Part shown: positions 10,671 through 22,177 of the stretch, piece by piece
Numbering within the stretch: the stretch's first letter is position 1
How the letters are laid out: every line of letters begins with the position of its first letter
NCBI GenBank assembly: GCA_023853785.1
Contig: JAJIRX010000510.1
Span: 124,001 to 188,000, forward strand
DNA: 64,000 nt
Direction: 5' to 3'
From: Psilocybe azurescens
Taxonomy: Eukaryota; Basidiomycota; Agaricomycetes; Agaricales; Agrocybaceae
Notes under the pieces: generated by a model
Told to the model about the DNA's origin: nothing
Database searches by the model: none
The model's input: the letters and a program-made list of their open reading frames with translations, nothing else
Position numbers and translations under genes: made by a program

Positions 10671-11160
10671 TATTGCCGGACAGCCGTTTGGCCCAGAGCT
10701 ACGCCCTACACTCCTTTTTTAGAACTTTCCTTATAGTGATTATGTGTGCCAAGGTTTCTTATGGTCGGCTCTTCTTCGATATCACCTTCAGTATATCGGG
10801 ATAGTTCCAAACAATATGGGAATATACAAAGGAGCTTCAGTAGGTGCTTTATTCATTTATTTGAATTGCCTGCAAACTATGAACGACGTTTCTCTCAAGT
10901 ATGCGCTGGTCAATGTCACTAGCACGTTCGGCCCGGGCTGACCAGGGACGGTGTCCATATCGGAGGCCCGCAAAGCAAATGTTGGAATCGAAATCAGGTA
11001 TGAAAGGCAGTCCCTTCGTCGATAACATAAAGGAGGGGGATTTGAAGCCGTTGTTGCTATGCTGGCGACCGGATACAAGAATTTTTCTATTGATTTCTTA
11101 CCACACGGTTTATTCCTTAAGGATACCACGTCTGTGGTGTATCTACAGTATACTGGCTCA
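10671..11160 (+). pseudogene. Flavin monooxygenase pseudogene, right fragment
   Basis: It starts with ATTGCCGGACAGCCGTTTGG, identical to 25869-25888 of the FMO gene. It then follows that gene through 26400: GGAATATACAAAGGAGCTTCAGT, GACGTTTCTCTCAAGTATGCGCTGG, GGAGGCCCGCAAA and GCGACCGGATACAAGAATTT are all alignable. Indels, a lost exon-intron pattern and stop codons rule out a product. Together with 6420-6577 it is the remains of one gene copy on the plus strand, the same orientation as the FMO gene at 24.5-27 kb. Confidence 0.8.
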
Positions 11161-11545
11161 CACTATGAGCCCGATCGGGCCGGAAATTCCATTTTTAACC
11201 ACCCTTAAAAGTCTGAAACGGATATTTCCGCCCCTAAAGTCCTGAATCTAAAAACGGATGAATTGAATGCTGAAATTCGAATGTCAAAAATGTACGTTTA
11301 AGGTACGAAATATAGCTCAGGAGAAAGGTTGCATTTGGATGAAAATTCGCCATCATATTCCTCCTAAAAACAGTGGAAATTTTGTACACATGTTAAATTT
11401 ATGTCCAAAAAGATATTCTGCTGTGATTCTGCCTAAAAAGTCTATATTTCATCTGTACCTTTCCGCAACATTTCTGCATTTTTGCAAATCCTTTATTTAT
11501 TACACAATCTCTGCTTGGGCAAACACTACGGTCAATAACAGGGCC
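11161..11545. other. Intergenic, no supported gene
   Basis: Short ORFs without family likeness; the left border of the GC-rich island to the right. Confidence 0.4.
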
Positions 11546-11584
11546 TTCGTCGTCCTCACCAGCACCATCATATTCATCTCCCCC

Positions 11585-11925
11585 TACTTAACGGTTCAGT
11601 TCCCAGCAGCATGTGATGCTGCTGGGCCTGTGATGTACTTGCCGCCGCTGTTGCATCCCCTGCACTCAACGGTTCCCAGCCCAGCAACATCGTGTGCTGC
11701 TGGGTGTTCGTCGTCCCTGCCGTCTCTCAACTTGATGGTTCCCAGCCCAGCAGCATCGTGTGCTGCTGGGCCTTCATTGTCTTCGCCGGGCGCCATCGCT
11801 CTCCCCCCCTACTCGATGAGTTCAGTTTCCAGCAGCATGTGATGCTGCTGGCCTGTGCCGTCCTCGCTGCCTCTGCTGCACTCAACGGTTTCCCAGCCCA
11901 GCAGCAATGCATGCTGCTGGCCCTC
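11585..11925. repeat. Degenerate tandem repeat with five GC-rich palindromes
   Basis: A unit of about 65-83 bp, containing CTCAACGGTTCCCAGCC or close variants, recurs five times. Each copy is centred on a palindrome of type CCCAGCAGCAT..TGCTGCTGGG at 11602-11626, 11680-11704, 11746-11770, 11829-11851 and 11897-11920. Each palindrome has arms of 9-11 bases around a centre of a few bases. Long ORFs read through on both strands because the sequence is GC-rich and repetitive; I do not regard them as genes. Confidence 0.8.
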
Positions 11926-12116
11926 TGCTGTTCTTGCCGTCGCCACCTCCTCTCCCTGCACTCGACTGGCTCCTCCTCACAGGAGCAGCGACCTTCAGGA
12001 ACGGGTAGCTTCCCATCGCCCCACCTCCTGTTGCTGCACTTCCACCCGGGCGCCCCCTGCACCCACACTCGCACTCTGCCCAACACTCCCCATCCGCCCC
12101 ACGCCCCCACCGCCTG

Positions 12117-12172
12117 CCCCCAAACCCGCCAAAGCCCCCAAACCCGCCAAAGCCCCCAAACCCGCCCTCGTC
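12117..12172. repeat. 18-bp tandem repeat, three copies
   Basis: CCCAAACCCGCCAAAGCC repeats three times without gap. On the minus strand it reads as GFGGFG-type glycine repeats, on the plus strand as a proline-rich tract. Confidence 0.75.
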
Positions 12173-12296
12173 CTGCTCTCCTCGCCCTCCGTCTCCGTCT
12201 CCGTCTTGTTCTCGCTCTCCTTGCCCCCTCCTCTGCCCCGCTCGCATTCGTGAACAAGAGCGACAGCGGGGCGCGCTGGAGTGGTTAAAGATCTTC

Positions 12297-12614
12297 ATGG
12301 TCGTGATGTCCGTGTCCTGGCTTAGGAAGTGCACGTTCTTCGGCGCGTGCCCGTGGGGATGCGAGAACGCCGTCGATGTGGCCAATGTGAGTGACGAGGA
12401 GAGGGAGGGTGAGAGTGGCAGCGACGTGGATGCAGGCGTGAGTGAGAAGAGCGAGGAGATGGACAAGGTAAGCAACGGCAGTGCATCCGGTGAATGCGGC
12501 ATGCCGTCGATGGAGTTCGACAGCGAGGTGTCGGTGGACACTGGCGAGGGAAGCCCCCTGGCGTCCACTGTGCACATCCCATTACAGCGGCAGAATGAGG
12601 GGTCACCCTGGTAA
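12297..12614 (+). CDS. Hypothetical ORF in a GC-rich island
   Basis: A 105-codon frame with an acidic, serine-rich body (SDEEREGESGSDVDAG, KSEEMDKVSNGSASG). The stop overlaps a good donor (CTG|GTAAGC at about 12611), so it may be an exon of a longer gene. The opposite strand is also open across 12742-11882, and base composition differs sharply from the flanks. It could equally be a captured gene fragment. No family recognised. Confidence 0.25.
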   Translation: MVVMSVSWLRKCTFFGACPWGCENAVDVANVSDEEREGESGSDVDAGVSEKSEEMDKVSNGSASGECGMPSMEFDSEVSVDTGEGSPLASTVHIPLQRQNEGSPW

Positions 12615-12742
12615 GCACTCTCAAAACAGCACTTCCATGCCATCCCTCTGACACTCATGCAGTCCACACACCCACCCATGTAATGCAAACTTGAGCTCAA
12701 CTGCTGGAGGATATGCCAACGTGTACCCTGTGCAGCTGACAT

Positions 12743-13254
12743 GTAACAGATTAAATGTAAGTCATTGTGCTATCTTGCTTTCCTTCTATTCACCTTTGCT
12801 TTGCAAGTTCTTCTGGCTTCCGGTTGATGCAGTTTTTCTTTGGGTATTTAATTTGTGGTACCATTTGATCCTGATATGTATCTCGATGATCTGTGAAGAC
12901 CAGATCTCATAGTCATTATATCATTAATAAATATGATTTCTGTACATGTTGGATCATGATTTTCTGTATTTTAAGTGTGATAAAATTGGTAATCTTTCCT
13001 TCGATAGAGTTGTGATTTTTTGACTTTTTATATCGTATAATAAGACCTTTGCTTTAGCTTTTTTATCTCTAAAGCTCGGAATTTTCACTCCTTACAACAG
13101 TCAGTCCCAAAAGGAAGGGTATGAAACGTTCAATTTCGTGGATGTATTTCTGACCTCATTCCGCCCTTTCTTTCTGCCTCTCAGTGGCGGAACTGTCTCC
13201 TTAATGAGTCAGAAAATCAGCCTTTCTGGAAAGTGGAATTTCTGACCTCCTGGG
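12743..13254. other. Intergenic, no supported gene
   Basis: AT-rich sequence without long frames, between the GC-rich island and the inverted repeat pair. Confidence 0.4.
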
Positions 13255-13261
13255 GCCCCTA

Positions 13262-13435
13262 GAGCTCATAATGTATAACGTCATAGTGTATAATTCTCAC
13301 TTTATATAAGAATTGGGTGGGAACCACATCGGAGTGCTACACTAGTCACACTACTTCATAATGCATAATTCTAATAATGCATAGGAATATACCGGGAACC
13401 GGCGTTATACATTATGAGCAAGTGTACTGTACATG
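13262..13435 (+). mobile_element. Mariner-like MITE copy, left arm of an inverted pair
   Basis: About 170 bp that match the reverse complement of 14839-15013 along their full length with few changes. The unit has its own near-palindromic ends (CATAATGTATAACG ... CGTTATACATTATG) and on the inner side ends in AGTGTACTGTA, a Tc1/mariner-type terminus with TA. The left outer end is degraded. Confidence 0.65.
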
Positions 13436-14830
13436 GGTGCTATTGGACTTTGACTGTCTGAACCCTCACCATACCTCTCATAACTCATAATCCATTAGGT
13501 CTAGAACACAATCAAACCCAGCTTAACATCCAAGCCGCTCTCATAACCCATCTTAACCCATGGTCTGAACTGGTTATGAGCAATGTGAGGACCCAATCTC
13601 TCTGCCATAAAAAGGTTATTGGTACCTGGGCTGGGGCGACCCTGACATACACGCCACGTAAGTGGCGCTATTTCTCCTCCCCTCTTACAGTTCTCATCCA
13701 AAACGTTTTGTAACAAAGATTTGTCAGCTTTGGATCTTGGGACAAGCTCTCTGTCGTTCTCACATTTACAAGCAATGCCATTCGACTACAGATACACGTA
13801 CTCCTGTGAGTCGAGGTTCTCCAGGTTCATATCACCACTAAATTCCCTTTCCGCAAGGTCTATACCGTATTCTATACCATCTGTGCATTGACACGGATTT
13901 TTTAACCGATTCACATAGTTGTTGTTTCATTTGTTACGACCTTACAGGAAGCGAAGACTTTTCTTGATTTTGAATGGGTGAGAGTGTACGCAATATACTC
14001 ACAAGAGTCGCCAATTACGATGCACCGCAGTGACAGAAGAATGAAGAAATGATCAGGCCCGAATGCGTTTGTACTTGCAAAGTCAATATCGTACAAGGCC
14101 TTGGGCCATCAGTAGTCTAACAGATAGCTTTTTGCGATTGTACAACGGGAAAAAGTGGATAAAAGCGTCAAAGGAACAGGTTAAAAAAGCCCGATATCCT
14201 TTCTGAAAAATTTGCCTGTTTTCTCGGTGACCGTTAAAAATGTCAAGTCAAAAAGCTATGTACCAAAGTACAGTAATAATGAGGCAATAATCAAATATAT
14301 GCGTCAAGTCCCTACAGATGTATGAATCGAACGAGCTGTTCTCCCACAGCTGTCTACTCAAATGACATCAGGCCGTCGCCGACAACAAAACATGCAGGAG
14401 GTTCTCGCAGTGAGGTGGATAGCGGTGGTGGTGGAAAAGCAAGGTGGGAACGATGATCGAAATCGCGGTAAATAGTTCAACATATCCGTGCCTAGAATGA
14501 TCCGCAAATAACTTTACTTTCAATTTGTGACCCATGACCCTTCTGAAGCACGTAAAAGGCGGAAATGCGTCGAAAAGTGAACAAGTAAACTGATGGCCCA
14601 CTGGGCGCTTAATAAACAAACATGGCCATGTCTTTAGCACGTCAGTCTTCCACATTACATCTTCGCAAGCTCCGACCAATCCTTGCACGAAGTTCTCCGG
14701 TTCAAGAACTGAATATTGATGGTCGGTGATTTTTGTCAGTCTTCAAGTATGTATGTAAGTTTCCGATCATTCTACATGAGCTCATTACTTGCAATAGAAC
14801 TATCTCCTTTAATTACCTCGCTTTCTCTAG
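13436..14830. other. Spacer between the inverted MITE pair
   Basis: 1.4 kb with scattered short ORFs and no recognisable transposase. It contains a few TAACCCAT motifs near 13550 that resemble the ends of the element at 27652-28777. Confidence 0.4.
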
Positions 14831-14838
14831 GAATAATC

Positions 14839-15021
14839 ATACAGTACACTTACTCATAATTTATAATGCCGATTCCCGGCATGTTCCTATACATTATTGG
14901 AATTATGCATTATGAAGTAGTGTGACTAGTGTAGCATTCCGATGTGGTTCCCACCCAATTCCTATACAAAGTGAGAATTATACACTATGACGTTATACAT
15001 TATGAGCCAGTATACTGTAGT
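14839..15021 (-). mobile_element. Mariner-like MITE copy, right arm of an inverted pair
   Basis: Reverse complement of the 13262-13435 unit. Its outer end reads CATTATGAGCCAGTATACTG followed by TA, a terminus of the Tc1/mariner kind, and the inner end begins TACAGTACACTTACTCATAA. Either two copies of one MITE inserted in opposite directions, or the long terminal repeats of one 1.76-kb element. Confidence 0.65.
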
Positions 15022-15599
15022 AGGAACGGTGCCTGTCATCGCCCAGGAATTTAGTCAGTGCAGGGTGTGGGGTAAACAAACTAACAGAAACAATGCACTT
15101 GCTCCGCCATTGAAAGAGCTCTACTCGACAATTGCACTATACCCCGGTGGTCAGTCTCGGAGAAAATGACATAAAACGTCATGGTAGGGCGCCCGATGTA
15201 GTCTTGAAAGCAACCGGAATAAAGCGAGTTCCAGAAGGGGACCGCTGCTGCGCTGTTTTTAAATTGATTACACATTTACTAGACTAGACACCCTGGAACA
15301 TCCATCCCTATCATTCAAAACAGGGTAGAAGACTTGAAATACAGAGATGCGAGATTGGAATTCAATAATTCTCCCCTCTTTTACTTTCGAGCTCTCAAGG
15401 TTAACGTCTGCTGTCAGATTCCTGTTGGAAACGTTCAAGCTCAGTATGTGGCACTTGCTCATGCTAAGATCTTGCTCATCATCGACCATTCCCGAAACCC
15501 TACCCGAATAAAAATTCGACTTTAATCATCGTTTCTCAGAAGAGTCGAAACTTATCTATCGCCAACTCGTGATCTGCTGGCCAAATACTATCACGCGTC
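15022..15599. other. Intergenic upstream of DUF6533 gene 1
   Basis: No supported gene. The last 60 bases before the start codon are similar to the sequence before DUF6533 gene 2. Confidence 0.45.
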
Positions 15600-17276
15600 A
15601 TGCTGAATTCTATGCTATCCTCTGCCAAACTCTCACCCAGTTTGTTTAACTTACTCTCATCACTAATACCTACGAGGGCCATCTTGAACGTATGGTTTAT
15701 AAGTTATACACTATTGGTATGCCATTTTCTTCTTTTTCAACCCTTAAACTACACGCTCATATTTGTAAACTCGTGCTACTAATCTGCGGCACGTGGTGCT
15801 TCACGATACAGATATGTGACTATTTCAGCACTTTGCAAGCAGAGGTACTATCCAAGTCCGCAACGTGGCTGATTGTTATAATAACTCTCGTTTTCAAAGA
15901 TCAACGACGTATGGACATGCCAGTGGTCCTTCGGATTAATTTTGTTCTACTTAAATCGATATTTGCCTGTGTTCGACCTTATCCTTTTTTTTGCGTCGTA
16001 TGTTTCCTCCAGTAATGATTTGATCTACGCTGATTGGGCTATGCAGCGGTGCTGGCAGGACCGTTACCTGAGAAGGTGTGCATATCCTATTTTAATATGT
16101 CTCGAGGTGTTGCGAATTCTAATGAATATACCCAGGAATGCATGTTCAATTTTCCGACGGGCTTTTGTGCGTCACTTTTTGTCCGCCAATCGCCAGTAGC
16201 TCACAAACGTGTATTTCTTTCAGGGCTTGCTACTCTCGGTCTAATAATCTCTCAAAGTCCGTGTTTTCTTCTATGGCCTTGGTGTCAATCATTTACCTAC
16301 TATTGATACTTCAGCTATTGTTATCCTTCGAACCTATGCCATATGGGGGCGCCGGCGTTTGATATTGTGGATTTTGACGCCCATCGCCATTGTAAGCATT
16401 CATAGATTTTTTCCTCTTTGTCTACAAGCTTACGAGTGTTCAATTGAAGATCCTTTTCAGCATAATGCTAAGCGTTACGGCCTGGAAAACGCATGTTGAT
16501 TATAGTAGGCTGCAGTCTTTTTCATCTCCGGGGGCGAACCATTGCCAGACGATATAAAATGCACATTATCAGCCATCACATTTGACAAAAAGGACCGTCT
16601 AGCTTTGCTTATTCTCTACATGACGGTGTTTATTGGCGAGGCTGGTGCGTCCAGATAACATGCCACATTTTCCAAATTGCTGATAATCATAACGCGATAA
16701 AGCAATTGTGGTTCTGACTGTCATCAAAGCAAATCAGCACGGTAAGCTAGCCCCGTTATTTCACTGTTGCAGGCATCCCTATGATCTGTACCTGTTATGT
16801 TAGTTTCGAAGTTTTCTCCACGGTGGGTATCTCAGTTATATAAAAACGGCATAATTTATTGCGTCTGCATGCTTGGTCAGAACATTCTATGAACATTTAT
16901 AATCCGCCTAATTGTCTGACCAGTGGATCTAATACAGGACTAAGTTTAGTCAACGCTATCGTACAATTTAGTGCACCTGTAAGCATTTTTTCTGGCCTGC
17001 CATCCACAACCTTCAATCATATGCGAACTATAGAAACGATTCAAAACCATGTTGGTACCTGCACAACGCATCCTGCACTCGGTCTTCTCGAATCGAGTCC
17101 TACTTTTGATCTTCCAGAATCGGAAGCGTAACGCATCCGGAAGCACCGAAGATAGACGGCGACCAAATACATTTGCAGAGAGCACCATGGCCATATTCAC
17201 GTCTGTTTATCCAGAGAACCTAGAAACTGTCGACACTTCATGGGAAAATAGGGCTCAACTGGAATGGGTCCAATAA
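15600..17276 (+). CDS. DUF6533-type multipass membrane protein, copy 1
   Basis: Multi-exon gene. Exon 1 (15600-15716) has a hydrophobic segment, NVWFISYTLL. Exon 2 (15812-15844, ICDYFSTLQAE) and exon 3 (from 15900, INDVWTCQWSFGLILFYLNRYLPVFD) form the DUF6533 signature, with the NRYLP block at the end of a helix. A later helix before YGGAGV-like sequence near 16340 matches ILRTYAIWGRRR in copy 2. Further on come YKNGIIYCVCML, GLSLVNAIVQFSAP, then LVPAQRILHSVFSNRVLLLIFQNRKRNA and a polar tail ending EWVQ. The family is a basidiomycete seven-helix group of unknown function, with a cytosolic tail. Middle exon borders (16000-16800) were not fixed. A paralogue lies at 29313-30972. Confidence 0.65.
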
Positions 17277-18139
17277 TCTGTGTAGTTGACTCCAGGTAAA
17301 ACCGGTATAGTAGTACAAGCAGACATTGTTCATAGTCTTAAAGTTATTAGTGTTATCATAATTTTACTTATTCTACGTGTCTTCCTTTCTACGCCCATAG
17401 AAATTCACAATAATATCGAATGCTAGGACACACGAGAACCTAATCCAGTGACCGTCGTTAAAGATCGAGAGCAATATAATCTACAGTAAATCAGTGTTCT
17501 ACACCATACTTACAAAGCTAGCTCATATCAGAGCCGATATCACTCGGCTCTTCAACCTGTGGGTTTTATCGACATATCTCAACAACTCCGGTCCCTGGCC
17601 ACACTATCGCCATTGTCTTGCGAGCTAGCAGCATCGGACAGACTACGCTTGCCCGCAAATGAAGTCTCCGTGAATACTCCGACCTTCAAGGACCGTATCT
17701 CAACAGTTCAATCAAAGTCCAGGCACACCTCACAAAACGCCAATTCGCGCTCAATGCCATCCGATGTAATCATCGGCACCCTTTTAGGAGAGGTGTTAAC
17801 ATATTTCAGCGGCCCTGGTCTTTGTTTCTTGAGACCATCTCCGTCGGTCAAGCCATTACCAGCGTACGAACTTTGTTCACAAAGATACAGCGACTTCCCC
17901 GAGGTAAGCATCAAGGACGGTAGACGGTGGTATGAAGCTGGTGCCTCATAGCTGCTGACGCTCTTAGACATTCTTTTGTTGACGCTGGCAAAATGATGCA
18001 TCGAAGCGTTCCCACACCTGGCCCCGCGAAGAGATTCTCGATTGGCACCAGCTACCTGAACACTGTCGATGTTCGGCATGCACAGTACAACCGTGTCTAA
18101 GAGTAGTTTCTACAAACGTAAGTCGATCGACAATTTCCA
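17277..18139. other. Intergenic, ORFs on both strands not accepted
   Basis: A plus-strand frame (17559-17951) and an overlapping minus-strand frame (18079-17708) are open, but neither resembles a known family and they exclude each other. Confidence 0.4.
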
Positions 18140-19670
18140 TCAGAAATCCAGGACCATCACACTCAATAGACGGCTCACCATGACGTCCGGCTCTTCAGTA
18201 GACGGGTTTTGGTCTTCGTTCTCTGGTCCCAGCTGATACGATATGATATTCATGCGCAAGTTCCTGAGTCTTATGCACTTCGATACTACATCCACGTTAT
18301 GGGATCCAAAACACCAAAGGCCCTCGAACAACGAAACTATCTGGAGATCTTGCAGAGACTGGGTATGGCTTTTAAGCGTGATATCGAAGAATTGCCTGGC
18401 CACGGAATCGGATGACGTCCCTTCATGGAACCCACCCGGCGTCAGCTGCAATGCTTTCAGTCCCGAATAGGATGCCAGGTAATCGAGGAAAGGGTATGGC
18501 ACAGCATCGACAGTAATCGCCTCCAAACGCACCCCTGCGTGTATCAATGCCTTCCAGATGTCATCTAACCTTGATCCATATCGCTGCCTCTCCTGCATAA
18601 TCGCCGAGTCTTCCTGTAGATGTGCTGAAAAAGAACTCGGGAGACGGGTGACATAAGGGTCCTCGATGAGCGTAAGGCTGAGAGAGGTCAGATGTGTCAA
18701 GTGAGGTAGGGTGATTTTGTCCAATCGGACCAAACATATCTTTAGTGCAAGGTGACGCAGACGGAGGGGTGGAGCAGCAGTAGGATAATATTTAAAGAGC
18801 TGGTGAAGGCTTTGAAATTTATGATTAACACGATGATAGCGCCAGCTACTAGAAACGTCAATCGAAGTGAGGCCTGGGTTCTGAGCCACCGCTCTTGCCA
18901 GGCTTTCGAATATGTCCTCTTGATACATTTGCGAAGTTTCCTCCATAATTACTTCTTGCAGATTTGTCAGTGAATCCAGCTCCAGGGCGAATTTGAGATT
19001 TGGAAGACGAGCTTTGAAGCGGCGTAAACTTGGCAAATGCTTCAGAGCATCCATTACTGTCCGATGGGTCCACTCGCTGTCTTGTGCACCAGGTATCCAT
19101 CTTCGAACGTTTGTACCACAGATTCAGGAGGCGCGAATGTATGCAAAGAGTATATATGCTCACTCGACACTTTGAACGCCTTTCAAAGAAGCTATGGCGT
19201 CCAACAATTGAGCATCTATATTTTCTTTTGCAGAGGCGATCTCAGGCGGCTCTTTAGGGGCAGGACTAGCAATCCGTCTGCCTGGTCTGAATCCCAGAGA
19301 ACAAATAGCCGAGTTATGGTAATTTGGATCGTATGAAGGTGAAAGGGACCGGATGACCAGCTTGCGTATAGCATAGCACGCCGCATGGTTCCCAGAAGAA
19401 AGCGCTTTGAATTTAGATAATCCTTTTTCGATGTTGTTTCTGGAGACTTCCAGAGTGAACGTCCGAAAGAGTTGAATGTTAAGGAGACTGGCCATGGCCT
19501 TGCATGTCAGACGAAGCTGGCCCACAGCAAAGAAATTTAACTGCAACATGACACTCTTGAGGTGTCAAACTAGCTCGAATTGCATATGAACTCACCTCAT
19601 GGCTGATAGCTTGAATCAACTCAGGGGCAAGTGAGAGAAGGATTGATTCATGCGAGGCGAGTATGGTCAT
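18140..19670 (-). CDS. F-box protein with leucine-rich tail
   Basis: Three exons join in frame to 470 codons: 19670-19596, 19540-19164 and 19100-18140. The F-box spans the first junction (SLAPELIQAISHE, then LNFFAVGQLRLTCKAMASLLN ... FRTFTLEVS). The rest is an irregular leucine-rich region (LKHLPSLRRFKARLPNLKFA, LRHLALKICLVRLDKITL, LTHLTSLSLTLIEDP). Introns are 55 and 63 nt with GT-AG ends. It probably acts as a substrate receptor of an SCF ubiquitin ligase; the target is unknown. The frame is intact throughout. Confidence 0.8.
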
Positions 19671-19902
19671 GATGTACCTGTACGATGATTTCCGTTCTGG
19701 AGGTTCAATTTTAGTGGAAATCAAGAGGGAACCAAGAGAATGATCAATGAAATAGCTTATCAAAGCTTAGTTTTGACACAATCCCGTGATCATCGTGTCA
19801 ACCATCAAATAGGAAGGTGTAAGGAAAGCTGTTTGCTATGTTACATTTCTGAACTGCATACGTTCGCGGAACTCTACTAAAAAACAAAGAAGATGAGGTT
19901 AA

Positions 19903-21437
19903 TTAAACCCATCGTTGTACAACGACGCTATTGACGAGCCCCGCCCCTTGAATAGTGACAGTGTCGTCATCCAAGGTACGATTTGGGAAAGTAGTGCCGA
20001 TGGTGTACGGACGCGTAAGATTCTCCGGGCGAGAGCTGTTGAGACATGAACATAAGTACAGAGTACTGACAGATTATAAGAAATAACTAACGCATTGATA
20101 AAATTTCTTATATCTCCAACGGTGTGGGTCAAATTCATACGAGCCACCATTCTGCGGATCAATCAGTAAAGGCTCACTGCGAGGGCAGAAGACGAACCTA
20201 GTGCCATCAGCAAGTCTGATTTGGATACTGGTGCTAGGTTTATCTTGATCGACTTCAAATTTAGTGGCAATCTTGGGCCTGTCCTCCGACGAGGGTGAAG
20301 CACCACCAGCAGGGGCACTGAACGACACCACTGAAGGTGGGAATGTTCCAGGCATCGACGCGGCAGAGCTTCTGCTAGCTTCAGCGCTGAACTCAGGCAC
20401 AACGGCTCCTAACCGATGACCTGATCCCGTGAAAACTTTTGTGCCTTTGGGGGAACATAGTCATCCTCAGTGCGTTTATTTACGCGTAACTCGACAGGTT
20501 GACCGTTTCGGACATTGAGAATAGAAGGTGGAGCATGGCTGTATATAAGTATTTAAACTAAAAATTGTGCGCAGGACGGGAAAATGAACAGACCCTTCGT
20601 TTATCTCTGCCAATATTTGTCTGTTGGCGGGGTCATCATACCGCATAAGTTCCCCGTCCTCAACTTGGAATCCATCACGCCAAAATGTTAAATGACGAAT
20701 CGCAGTTTCCTCTGCAGAGGTCACCTAGTGAGATGGATAAAATCGGTTAGCCGATATGGTTTTCATACCTTGGGCACCTTCTCCTGAATTTAAACCTGGG
20801 ATATAGGAACTCTCGACGTCGTCACTTCCCAGTGTGTGGCCGCCTCCAGTGAAGGCGCTAGAGGACCTAGCCTGAGCTACAGGAGCCGGACCCGCCCTAG
20901 ATAACGCAAAGAATGAATAAAATTTAGTTTGGAAGCAGATTTTCAACATACTGTGCCGCCCGTCTGAGAAGATCTCGGACCATATCCCCACCAGGCACCG
21001 AGCTTTGTCGATCAGGATTTTGGACATTGATGCCACTGGATAAATATGAGATGTTGTTCTTGCAAGTTTACGTTGGTCGTAGATTCTAACCTTCTTTCAC
21101 CACCAGCAAACCAGTTTTCGGCACCTTTATTCTCATCGTCGTCTTCATCGTCGTCGTCCTGCGGCGGCCTCCTATCTCCCCCTCCGGCACCACTTCCCAA
21201 ACTCGAAATCGTACCAAATCGACCGCCTCCTCTGGGTGCGCTACTGACAGATAACGATCAGTTACTGAAGTGTGTCCAAAATACATGGGAAACTGTGCAC
21301 CTCGCCGGTGATGAACCAGACCAATCACCCACTCTACCAACCCTTGGAGCTGCAGCAGGACGCGCCCAGCTGGAAGGCAATGGTTCAGCTGCATCGCCCC
21401 CAAGCGTACGGCCAGTGGAATCGTTGTTATCAGCCAT
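19903..21437 (-). CDS. p47/Shp1-type UBX domain protein (Cdc48 cofactor)
   Basis: Spliced exons give [11 protein letters not shown], a low-complexity linker ([33 protein letters not shown]), the [19 protein letters not shown] motif, [19 protein letters not shown], then the SEP domain ([17 protein letters not shown] ... ILAEINEG, with [20 protein letters not shown]) and a C-terminal UBX domain ([19 protein letters not shown] ... [20 protein letters not shown]). This order is that of p47/Shp1 proteins, which recruit Cdc48/p97 to ubiquitinated cargo. The usual N-terminal UBA domain is not seen, so either it is absent or an upstream exon is missed. The UBX loop has FPN in place of FPR. One base is missing at about 20445 (PPK|GTKVF); otherwise the gene is clean, so I suspect sequence error. 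Confidence 0.85.
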
Positions 21438-22177
21438 TCCTATGAGTTCAAAATATAAGATCTTTTCAAATGAGAGTTGAAATTGAAAGTATTGCAACAG
21501 ACTTGAAGTCGAAGCAATAAAGGACGCGTCACGGTCCATCTGCCACAAGGGACATGTGATCCATAGATTAGATACTATCTAATCTTATCTTGCTACCCTT
21601 GTGTGCAATTTGATTTAGGGGAAGGTAACCGAAACGGAGCCTCAATTGGGCCTCAAATGCTTAGCGGCACTTATTATTGCTAGTCCATGTGGATGCTAAA
21701 CTATTTACGCAGATTTCACTAGATTTCAAGAAAACCCCACTTACACCACATCCAGATTCGATTCAAGGTCTTCTCGTTACTCTGCCCGGAGTCTGTAAAG
21801 AGATGTTTGTCATTGGTTTGTCAGATAAGCCAATTCTCGCAACAAAACGGATACGTGAGAATTGTGTGAGAACTATGACCAGTCTACGTTGGTAAGATAT
21901 TTTGGTATCGCCATGTTGTGTAATAGCGAAGGAACAATGCAAGTACATAATTGAAATGTGTAATACAGGAATATCTTGTAAAGATTCCTACTGCGGGCGT
22001 AACCCAAACGGGTGGGCACAGCCGTCTGGGTTGAGACTAACGACCAGTGGCCACGTAAGTATATGTGTATTGATAAATAGATAAGATTGAAAGTCATTGA
22101 ATCTTTGGCCTGGACCTAAATAAGGACTTAACTCAGATAGTCATAGAGCTTAAAACCGCGTTTGAAGACAATTGATA
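21438..22177. other. Intergenic, no supported gene
   Basis: Likely promoter of the UBX gene, then short ORFs without likeness to known proteins. Confidence 0.4.

Noticed and set aside
11692..12742. Long ORFs on both strands in the GC-rich island
   Set aside because: They arise from palindromes and tandem repeats; no start, splice or family evidence.
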